17,620 nucleotides of DNA from contig CAJXGZ010000016.1 of assembly GCA_913053795.1 (NCBI GenBank), positions 1 to 17,620 on the forward strand, in the 5' to 3' direction. Position numbers and translations under genes: made by a program. Origin of the DNA: an uncultured Rhodospirillales bacterium. GTDB lineage: Bacteria; Pseudomonadota; Alphaproteobacteria; Rhodospirillales; 2-02-FULL-58-16. The notes beneath the pieces are model-generated. The model saw only the letters and a list, made by a program, of their open reading frames with translations, had not been told where the DNA came from and did no database searches. Positions 7,011 to 12,976 of the stretch are shown piece after piece. Position 1 is the first letter of the stretch. Each line of letters begins with the position of its first letter.

Positions 7011-8210
7011 ATGATGAAGCGCATCGGCAAATACAACGTCCTCAAGGTCAAGGCCGTCACGCCCTTTTCCAAGATCTATAAATGCCATGATCCGGACCTC
7101 GGCGAGGATGTGGCGGTTAAGGTCTTCGACATATCGCCAGAGGAATGCGATCCGGAGAAAAGGTACGGCGCCGAGGAATGGCGCGGCCGGTTCCTGAGGG
7201 GGGCCAAGGTTCAGGCGGCTTTCGACCACCCCCATATCATCGCCGTAAACGAAATTTCGTCCCTTGAAGACGGAACCCCTTACTTCGTCATGCCCTACAT
7301 GAGCGCCAACCTGGTTCATGAAATAGGAGAAGACACAATTGATCCCGAGGCCATAAAAAAACTTCCCAAACGCCTCCACCCCAGGTCCGTTGAGCCCGGC
7401 CGCGCCGTTTCCATCCTCTGTCAACTCCTTGAGGCCCTCGATGCGCTCCACCAGCGCCGCGTTGTCCACCGGGACGTCAAGCCCGGCAACATTCTACTGG
7501 AGCGCCCGGGAGGCGAACACATGAAGCTGTGCGATTTCGGCATGGTCAAAACGCCCAAATGGAAGCACTCGCGGTCCGGGGTGTGGATCGGAACCTACGA
7601 CTACCTCAGCCCCGAACAACTGAAAAGCGCCAAAACCGTGGACAGCCGGGCCGACGTTTTTTCCGTCGGGGTGCTGGCCTACCGCATGCTGACAGGCAAA
7701 ATTCCCATGGGCGCCTTCCAGACGCCCCATGAAATTAAGCCGGAAATCCCCCTCCCCCTCAGCCAACTGGTGATGGCGGCCATGGCGCCCGAGAAAGGCA
7801 GGCGCCCCCGGAACGCCGGGAAGTTGCTGGCGCGCTTAACGCGCATCAAGGAAACGGTTCCCCTGACCAAACAGGACGCCTCCCGGCGGCGCAAGGAGCA
7901 GACCGTCAAGGCGTTGGGGCTTTACAGAAAAATATTTCCTGAAATGCGCAGCCTGGGCGTCATCAAGTGGAACGGTCTTGGGGTGCTCCGCTTGGTCTAT
8001 AATTGCATCATGGCGTTCGGCGCGGCGCAGACGCCTGCGAATATCCCTCAGGGACCGAATTCGGATATGGCCCAGGCCTACTACATTCTCGGAAACGTCT
8101 TGATGAAACGCGGCGATCAAGCCACCGCCGCCATCTGCTACAAACGGGCCGCCGGCCTTGCGCCCAATCACGCGGAAGCCCGCCGCGCCATGCTGGAGCT
8201 AGGAGCGTAG
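7011..8210 (+). CDS. Ser/Thr protein kinase-like protein with C-terminal TPR; altered ATP loop and alphaC helix
   Basis: A 399-residue cytoplasmic protein with no membrane segment. The kinase domain covers about 8-280. VAVK (K37), HRDVKPGN (D155, K157, N160), DFG (D175), SPEQ (E202), DVFSVG (D215) and the RRP arginine are all present. Two regions depart from Hanks kinases. The glycine-rich loop reads AVTPFSKIYK, with none of its glycines. The alphaC segment F61-L-R-G-A, matching the usual F-x-R-E-A, has Gly64 where the Lys-pairing Glu belongs. It may be a weak kinase, an unusual active one or a pseudokinase. Residues about 352-393 form a TPR-like helix pair (AYYILGNVLMKRGD). No Shine-Dalgarno is visible before the ATG, so translation is probably coupled to the Sel1 gene 12 bp upstream. 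The 3' end overlaps the convergent tetR gene by 12 bp. Confidence 0.88.
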   Translation: MMKRIGKYNVLKVKAVTPFSKIYKCHDPDLGEDVAVKVFDISPEECDPEKRYGAEEWRGRFLRGAKVQAAFDHPHIIAVNEISSLEDGTPYFVMPYMSANLVHEIGEDTIDPEAIKKLPKRLHPRSVEPGRAVSILCQLLEALDALHQRRVVHRDVKPGNILLERPGGEHMKLCDFGMVKTPKWKHSRSGVWIGTYDYLSPEQLKSAKTVDSRADVFSVGVLAYRMLTGKIPMGAFQTPHEIKPEIPLPLSQLVMAAMAPEKGRRPRNAGKLLARLTRIKETVPLTKQDASRRRKEQTVKALGLYRKIFPEMRSLGVIKWNGLGVLRLVYNCIMAFGAAQTPANIPQGPNSDMAQAYYILGNVLMKRGDQATAAICYKRAAGLAPNHAEARRAMLELGA

Positions 8211-8801
8211 CGACGTCAAATAGTTGGACAAGCCGCCCATGCACTCGTTGAAGGCGTCCAGGCTTTGGGCCGCCTTGGCTTGTGAAAGAGCGCCCTGCAG
8301 GGCGGCGACGATGAAAGCCGCCGCCTCCTCCACCTCAACGTCGCCATTGACGAAGCCCTGCACCTGCCCGCGCCCCAGCGCCTTGGCCAAAGCCTTGCGC
8401 CACAAGCGGTAAATGGCTTCCAGGCGCTGACGAAAACCGTTGTCGATATCCGACATCTCAAGAGCGAGATTGTTGAGCGGACAGCCAAGGGAGATCATCG
8501 TCTTCTCGTTGGAGCTCATATGATGCTGAATGACGCGGGCCAGGGTCTCGATGGGATCGCTGTCTTCCTCCATGGGTTTAATCCACCACGCCTCGATATG
8601 CGCCTTGAGGCGTTCATCCACCACCGCATAGCCCAGCTCCAGTTTGCTGGAGAAGTGATGATACAATGCGCCCTTGGTGACTCCGGTCTCCTTCAGGATG
8701 TCGTTAAGACCGGCGGCCTGGAAGCCATGGCGGAGAATCTTCGCGTACGCCGCTTCGAGAACGATCTGGCGAGTCTGTTTCGGATTGCGTGAACGTGGCA
8801 T
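8199..8801 (-). CDS. TetR/AcrR-family transcriptional repressor
   Basis: A 200-residue regulator. The N-terminal helix-turn-helix domain (about 10-56) shows the family wording TRQIVLEAA, then GLNDILKETGVTKGALYHHF. The C-terminal ligand domain contains GCPLNNLALEMS, found in a common AcrR-like subgroup of small-molecule sensors. The ATG at 8801 is preferred over the in-frame TTG at 8837, because the family normally begins a few residues before the first helix and because the upstream stretch looks like a promoter. A 16-bp near-palindrome covers this start, implying autorepression. The gene overlaps the convergent kinase gene by 12 bp and diverges from nadK. The ligand and any target besides itself are unknown; nadK starts about 100 bp from the operator, so its regulation by this protein is not obvious. 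Confidence 0.9.
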   Translation of the reverse strand: MPRSRNPKQTRQIVLEAAYAKILRHGFQAAGLNDILKETGVTKGALYHHFSSKLELGYAVVDERLKAHIEAWWIKPMEEDSDPIETLARVIQHHMSSNEKTMISLGCPLNNLALEMSDIDNGFRQRLEAIYRLWRKALAKALGRGQVQGFVNGDVEVEEAAAFIVAALQGALSQAKAAQSLDAFNECMGGLSNYLTSLRS

Positions 8802-8814
8802 ACCGTACAGTATG
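8799..8814. promoter_or_regulatory. TetR operator-like palindrome over the tetR start codon
   Basis: CATACCGTACAGTATG matches its own reverse complement at 14 of 16 positions and includes the ATG of the repressor gene (as CAT on this strand). Length, symmetry and position fit a TetR-family operator. It also overlaps the proposed -10 box, so a bound repressor would block its own promoter. Confidence 0.6.
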
Positions 8815-8837
8815 TAAAAGTCTAGGCGCTTTCGCAA
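8809..8837 (-). promoter_or_regulatory. Candidate tetR promoter giving a leaderless transcript
   Basis: On the minus strand, TTGCGA (8837-8832) and CATACT (8814-8809) are separated by 17 bp; each matches the sigma-70 consensus at 4 of 6 positions. The expected start of transcription falls at about 8802-8801, on or next to the ATG. There is no room for a Shine-Dalgarno sequence, and none is present, which agrees with leaderless translation. The elements overlap the operator. Confidence 0.4.
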
Positions 8838-8912
8838 GCACTGAAGTAAGGATATGGTAAGATAAATTTACGCCCGGGAGCCAATTGAAGCCCAAAGGAG
8901 CCTAAGGGAACC

Positions 8913-9680
8913 ATGAGCGACAAGACCATCGCCTTCGTCAGCGGCGATTTGGATCAGGCCATGAAGGCCTGCAAAAACCTCAAGGCGCGTTACGATCACG
9001 TCGCGCCGGAAGAAGCCGACATTATCGTCGCGCTGGGCGGCGATGGATTCATGCTGCAAACCCTGCACTTTTATATGGATATCAAGACTCCCATCTACGG
9101 CATGAACCGGGGCTCCGTGGGATTCCTAATGAACGCCTATAATGAGATCGGCTTGCCCGAGCGCCTCGCCGCCGCCGAACCCATCGTTCTCAACCCCCTG
9201 AAAATGATCGCCCAGGACCAGCAAGGCAATCAGAGCCAAGCCCTGGCCATTAACGAGGTGTCGCTGCTGCGCGAAACCAGGAAGGCGGCGAAAATTAAAA
9301 TCAGCATCGACGGCGTTGTCAGGATGGACGAATTGATCTGCGACGGCGTTCTGGTGTCGACCCCGGCCGGCTCCACCGCCTACAACAACGCCGTCTACGG
9401 CCCCATCATCCCCATCGGCGCCGACGTGCTGGCGCTAACGCCCATCGCCGCCTTCAGGCCCAGGCATTGGCGCGGCGCCTTGCTGCCGTCCAGCGCCACC
9501 GTCGAATTCGAGGCGCTCGATCCCAGCGTCCGTTCAATCAGCGCCGTCGCCGACTCTACGGAAATTCGCGACGTCTCCAAGGTTACCGTCCTCAAGGACG
9601 ACGCCCATGAGCTGACCCTGCTGTTCGATCCCGAACATAACCTGGAGGAGCGAATTCTCGCCGAGCAGTTCGTGCCCTAA
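8913..9680 (+). CDS. nadK: NAD kinase
   Basis: A 255-residue cytoplasmic enzyme that phosphorylates NAD to NADP with ATP (or polyphosphate). Diagnostic motifs are the GGDG loop with catalytic Asp (42-45), YGMNRGSVGFLMN (62-74), the conserved NE pair (114-115), and the glycine-rich CDGVLVSTPAGSTAYN segment (143-158). The C-terminal FDPEHNLEERI matches alphaproteobacterial members, and the length is normal for that group. AAGGAG (-18) and AGGGA (about -8) precede the ATG. The gene stands alone on the plus strand between divergent tetR and convergent pyrD; its stop lies in the left copy of an 11-bp direct repeat that flanks a palindrome. Confidence 0.96.
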   Translation: MSDKTIAFVSGDLDQAMKACKNLKARYDHVAPEEADIIVALGGDGFMLQTLHFYMDIKTPIYGMNRGSVGFLMNAYNEIGLPERLAAAEPIVLNPLKMIAQDQQGNQSQALAINEVSLLRETRKAAKIKISIDGVVRMDELICDGVLVSTPAGSTAYNNAVYGPIIPIGADVLALTPIAAFRPRHWRGALLPSSATVEFEALDPSVRSISAVADSTEIRDVSKVTVLKDDAHELTLLFDPEHNLEERILAEQFVP

Positions 9681-9737
9681 TTATGGGCGCCGCAAAACAA
9701 AGGGGTCAGGCCCCTTTGTTTTGCGGCCTAATTATGG
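9676..9737. repeat. 11-bp direct repeats flanking a 40-bp palindromic insert at the nadK/pyrD junction
   Basis: CCTAATTATGG occurs at 9676-9686 and again at 9727-9737. The left copy contains the TAA of nadK; the right copy contains the stop of pyrD (CTA on this strand). The 40 bases between them are almost entirely one palindrome. Deleting the insert and one copy would leave both genes intact with overlapping ends, the pattern expected for a small palindromic element that duplicated its target on insertion. Another explanation is local slippage duplication. Confidence 0.7.
9689..9727. terminator. Bidirectional hairpin terminator between nadK and pyrD
   Basis: A perfect inverted repeat with 17-bp arms, GCCGCAAAACAAAGGGG and its complement, around the 5-base loop TCAGG. 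Its core is a GGGG/CCCC stem followed by TTTGTTTT, and the same arrangement is read on the other strand. It therefore has the A-tract, GC stem, T-tract layout of an intrinsic terminator serving both convergent transcripts. It may have originated as a mobile or REP-like palindrome. Confidence 0.7.
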
Positions 9738-10783
9738 TCGGCGCCCACCGCCTCGGCGATGCAGGAAAAGCCGTCGTCCTGAAGCAGCTTAACCAAGCCG
9801 CGCTTGATGTCGTTGACCAGGCCGGGACCGTGGTAAATCAAAGCCGTATAGAGCTGCACCAGGGAGGCGCCGGCGCGAATCTTAGCGTACGCCGCCTCGG
9901 CCCCGTCAACGCCGCCGGCGCCGATCAGCGGAATCTTGCCGCCGGTCAGACGATGCATGTCGGCGAGAACGCGCGTCGACGAATCGAACAAGGGGCGGCC
10001 GCTAAGACCGCCGGCTTCCTGGCTCCGCCGGTCCGAGAGCGTCGAAGGCCGCGCGATGGTGGTGTTGGTGGCGATCAAGCCGGCAACGCCGGTTTCCAAG
10101 ACGGCCTCGGCAATGCCGCTTTTGTCCTCATCGGTCAAATCAGGCGCGATCTTGAGCAAAAGCGGCGGCTTTGACTCCGTCTTGGACAGGGCCGCCATCA
10201 CCGCCTCGAGCAGGGACTTGAGTTGATCCCGGCTCTGAAGGGCGCGCAAGCCCGGCGTGTTGGGAGAGGAAACGTTGACGACCAGATAGTCCGCAAGATC
10301 GGCCATGACGCGCGCGCCGGCCACATAATCGGCCGCCGCGTCGCCGCTGTGCTTGTTCTTGCCGAGATTGACGCCTATGACGCCCCCGGCAACGCCATCT
10401 CCCCGGCGCCTCGCCAGCCGCGCCGCCACCACTTCAAGGCCGTCGTTGTTGAAGCCCATGCGGTTGATCACGGCGCCGTCGCTAGTAAGGCGGAAAAGGC
10501 GGGGCCGCGGGTTCCCTTTCTGGGGGCGCGGCGTGACGCTGCCGATCTCGGTGAAGCCAAAGCCAAGCTTCCGGACGGCGTCCGTAACTTCGGCGTTCTT
10601 GTCGAACCCGGCGGCGAGGCCGATGGGATTGGCGAACTCCAGCCCCAACGCGCGTGTGTGAAGGGCCGGGTCCTCGAAGGCGGCGGGGCAAGGGGCCAGA
10701 CCTGTTTTCAACGCCGAAAGAGTCAGCCCATGGGCAAGCTCCGGGTCCAAGCTCCTGAGAATGGGTCCAACGATACGATACAT
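9728..10783 (-). CDS. pyrD: Dihydroorotate dehydrogenase (quinone), class 2
   Basis: A 351-residue FMN enzyme of pyrimidine synthesis that oxidises dihydroorotate to orotate and passes electrons to membrane quinone. The N-terminal helices (about 1-45) are the quinone/membrane extension of class 2. Motifs: AAGFDKNAE (57-65), EIGSVTPRPQKGNPRPRLFR (79-98), NRMGFNN (107-113), NVSSPNTPGLR with catalytic Ser173, ATNTT (238-242), GGLSGRPLF (258-266), and the FMN phosphate site IGAGGV (287-292). Length is normal. It is the last gene of the transporter operon: an AAGGAA Shine-Dalgarno overlaps the stop of the upstream permease gene, leaving 9 bp between genes. Coupling to peptide uptake is positional only. 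A GTG or later ATG start is not needed. Confidence 0.96.
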   Translation of the reverse strand: MYRIVGPILRSLDPELAHGLTLSALKTGLAPCPAAFEDPALHTRALGLEFANPIGLAAGFDKNAEVTDAVRKLGFGFTEIGSVTPRPQKGNPRPRLFRLTSDGAVINRMGFNNDGLEVVAARLARRRGDGVAGGVIGVNLGKNKHSGDAAADYVAGARVMADLADYLVVNVSSPNTPGLRALQSRDQLKSLLEAVMAALSKTESKPPLLLKIAPDLTDEDKSGIAEAVLETGVAGLIATNTTIARPSTLSDRRSQEAGGLSGRPLFDSSTRVLADMHRLTGGKIPLIGAGGVDGAEAAYAKIRAGASLVQLYTALIYHGPGLVNDIKRGLVKLLQDDGFSCIAEAVGADHN

Positions 10784-10792
10784 AACAGTTCC

Positions 10793-11956
10793 TTAATCGT
10801 AAGGATCGGCGGCGTCGCGCAATCCGTCTCCGAGGAAGTTGAAGCCCAACACCGTGATCACCACCGGAAGCATGGGCAGCATCAGCCACGGATAGAGCGC
10901 CACCGCCTCGATATTCTGCGCCTCGGCCAACAGAACCCCCCAACTGGTTATCGGCGGCCTTAAGCCAAGCCCGAGAAAACTCAGCGCCGTTTCGCCCAGG
11001 ATCATCGACGGAATGGACAATGTGGCCGAGGCGATCAGGTGACTCATGAAATTGGGCAGCAGGTGGCGGCCGATAATGCGCCCCGGCTTGGCCCCCATCA
11101 ACTTGGCCGCCGCGCAGTAGTCCTCCTCGCGCAAGGCCAACAGCTTGGAGCGCACGGCGCGGGCCAGCCCCGGCCAGTCGAGAAGCCCGAGGATGATGGT
11201 GATGCCCAGATAGACCAGGATCGGCGACCAACTGACCGGCAAGGACGCCGACAACGCCATCCACAAGGGCAACTCGGGCAAGGAGCGCAGGATTTCGATG
11301 AGGCGCTGGATCACATTATCCACCCAGCCGCCGAAATAGCCCGCCAAGCCGCCGATAACGATGCCCAAAACGAAACTGATGATGATCCCCAGCAATCCCA
11401 CGGTCAGCGAAATGCGGCCGCCGTAGAGCAGGCGCGACGCCATGTCGCGGCCCAGACGGTCGGTTCCGAGCAGAAACATTTGGCCGCCCTCGGCCGGACA
11501 GACCAAGTGAAAATCAGCTTCGAACAGGCCCCAGAACCTGTATTTATCGCCCGAACACAGGAAGCGGATGGGCTGGACCTTGTCAAGGTTCTCCGAGTAC
11601 TCGCGCTTGAGGGTGTCCATGTTGAGCTTGTAGTCGAGCCCATAAACGAACGGCCCGGCGAAACTCCCCTCATGGAACATGTGAATTTTCTGGGGCGGCG
11701 CGTAGATGTAATCCGTATTGCGGCTGTGCAGCTCGTAGGGCGCCAGAATCTCGGTGAAGAGAATAGAGAAATAGCTCAACAGAATAACCGCCGCCGCCGC
11801 CACCGCCAGCTTATGACGCCTGAAGCGCCACCACATCATGCGAATCTGGGACGCCATGTAGTAGCGTTCCTGCTCGGGCGTCAGCTTCTCCGCCTTGAAG
11901 GGGTCGAAAGGCGCGTTAGAGACGTAATGGGCCATGGACGCCTGCGGCTCGTTCAT
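10793..11956 (-). CDS. Oligopeptide-type ABC transporter permease (OppC-like)
   Basis: A 387-residue inner-membrane permease. A cytoplasmic N-terminus of about 48 residues precedes the first membrane helix (50-72). A long periplasmic stretch follows before FLLGTDRLGRD (161-171), the hallmark of OppC/DppC proteins. Helices at about 184-208, 240-258, 305-325 and 355-378 follow, with the EAA coupling loop (AAAKLMGAKPGRIIGRHLLPN, near 282-302) and SFLGLGLRPP (326-335). The loop between helices 1 and 2 (about 73-160) is longer than in E. coli OppC and holds Cys134 and Cys153, possibly disulfide-bonded. I recall this enlarged loop from a subgroup of alphaproteobacterial and YejE-like permeases. The start overlaps the stop of the OppB-like gene (ATGA), so translation is coupled. 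Confidence 0.93.
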   Translation of the reverse strand: MNEPQASMAHYVSNAPFDPFKAEKLTPEQERYYMASQIRMMWWRFRRHKLAVAAAAVILLSYFSILFTEILAPYELHSRNTDYIYAPPQKIHMFHEGSFAGPFVYGLDYKLNMDTLKREYSENLDKVQPIRFLCSGDKYRFWGLFEADFHLVCPAEGGQMFLLGTDRLGRDMASRLLYGGRISLTVGLLGIIISFVLGIVIGGLAGYFGGWVDNVIQRLIEILRSLPELPLWMALSASLPVSWSPILVYLGITIILGLLDWPGLARAVRSKLLALREEDYCAAAKLMGAKPGRIIGRHLLPNFMSHLIASATLSIPSMILGETALSFLGLGLRPPITSWGVLLAEAQNIEAVALYPWLMLPMLPVVITVLGFNFLGDGLRDAADPYD

Positions 11957-12951
11957 CTGGCGATCTCTCCCTCAAGGCGAATGCGGGGGTCAAGCACGGT
12001 CAGCAGGACGTCGGACAGGAACATGCCGACCACCGTCAACAAAGCGAGGAACATGAGGAACGAGCCGGCCAGGTACATGTCCTGGCTTTGCAAGGAGTTC
12101 AACAGCATGGGGCCGGTCGTCGGCAGCGACATCACCGTCGACACGATCACCGAGCCCGACACCACTTGAGGCAGCATGTTGCCGATATCGGCGATAAAGG
12201 GGTTGAGCGCCATGCGCAACGGGTATTTCATCAACAGCTTGCCCTCGGGCAGGCCCTTGGAGCGGCCGGTGACCACATACTGTTTTTGCAATTCGTCCAA
12301 CAGGTTGGCGCGCAAGCGGCGGATCATGCCGGCGGTGCCCGAGGTGCCGATCACCACCACCGGAATCCACAAGTGCTCCAGCACCGACAGAACCTTGTCG
12401 ACGCTCCATGGCTGGTTCATGTATTGCTCGGCCATCAGTCCGCCGATGGAGGTGTCGAAATAAACGTTGGCCAGGTAAAGCAGGATCAACGCCAACAGGA
12501 AGTTGGGCGTCGCCAGTCCTAGGAAGCCGATCAAGGTCAGCGTATGATCGCCCCAACTGTACTGGTGGGTGGCCGAGTAGACGCCGATCGGGAAGGCCAC
12601 CAAATAGATGAACACGATGGTGGTGAAATTCAGCACCATGGACAGCCACAAACGGTCGCCGACGACCTCGGAAACCGGCAGGCTGTATTCGAAGGAATAA
12701 CCAAGGTCCCCCTGCATTAAGCCGGTGACCCAGATGAGGTATTGCTCGGGCATGGACTTGTCCAGGCCGTACTGACTGCGCAGGAATTCGATTTTTTCCT
12801 TGTTCACCATCTCGCCCTGGCTTTCCAACTCGGCGATATAGCTGGTCAGGTAATCGCCGGGAGGAAGCTGGATAATGACGAACACCAGCACGCTCACCGC
12901 CAACAGCGTCAGAAGCATCATCGAAAAACGTCGGCCGAGATAACCAAGCAT
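11953..12951 (-). CDS. Oligopeptide-type ABC transporter permease (OppB-like)
   Basis: A 332-residue inner-membrane permease. The N-terminal RRFSMMLLTLLAVSVLVFVI helix is followed by the periplasmic segment with PPGDYLTSYI. YGLDKSMPEQYLIWVTGLMQGDLGYSF (61-87, two adjoining motifs) is the OppB/DppB signature region. Further helices lie at about 105-126, 138-160, 192-208, 255-278 and 297-320. The EAA loop is near 218-249 (VTGRSKGLPEGKLLMKYPLR). It pairs with the OppC-like subunit, whose start overlaps its stop by four bases. The ATG is preceded by AGAGAAG, created by a 10-bp tandem duplication at the end of the binding-protein gene. Confidence 0.94.
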   Translation of the reverse strand: MLGYLGRRFSMMLLTLLAVSVLVFVIIQLPPGDYLTSYIAELESQGEMVNKEKIEFLRSQYGLDKSMPEQYLIWVTGLMQGDLGYSFEYSLPVSEVVGDRLWLSMVLNFTTIVFIYLVAFPIGVYSATHQYSWGDHTLTLIGFLGLATPNFLLALILLYLANVYFDTSIGGLMAEQYMNQPWSVDKVLSVLEHLWIPVVVIGTSGTAGMIRRLRANLLDELQKQYVVTGRSKGLPEGKLLMKYPLRMALNPFIADIGNMLPQVVSGSVIVSTVMSLPTTGPMLLNSLQSQDMYLAGSFLMFLALLTVVGMFLSDVLLTVLDPRIRLEGEIAR

Positions 12952-12956
12952 GACTT

Positions 12957-12976
12957 TTTACTTCTCTTTACTTCTC
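12957..12976 (-). repeat. 10-bp tandem duplication at the binding-protein / permease junction
   Basis: On the minus strand the unit GAGAAGTAAA occurs twice back to back. The first copy supplies the last codons and TAA stop of the binding protein. The second supplies a purine-rich AGAGAAG upstream of the permease ATG, with another TAA in it. It is an exact repeat and probably a slippage product that now sets the spacing between the two genes. Confidence 0.8.

Noticed and set aside
8199..8210. 12-bp overlap of kinase and tetR genes as a sign of frameshift or wrong stop
   Set aside because: Both proteins end at plausible lengths, and short convergent overlaps are common in compact genomes.
8802..8837. 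Longer tetR starting at TTG 8837
   Set aside because: It would add 12 residues not typical of the family and would place the likely promoter and operator inside the coding region; no Shine-Dalgarno precedes it.
9683..10174. 163-codon plus-strand frame opposite pyrD
   Set aside because: It starts in the hairpin and runs antisense to well-conserved pyrD motifs; no independent support.
11039..12169. Long 376-codon frame on the plus strand opposite the two permease genes
   Set aside because: It is an antisense shadow of GC-rich codons. The product is a low-complexity Gln/Arg/His/Ala mixture with no domain, while the minus strand encodes clear permeases.
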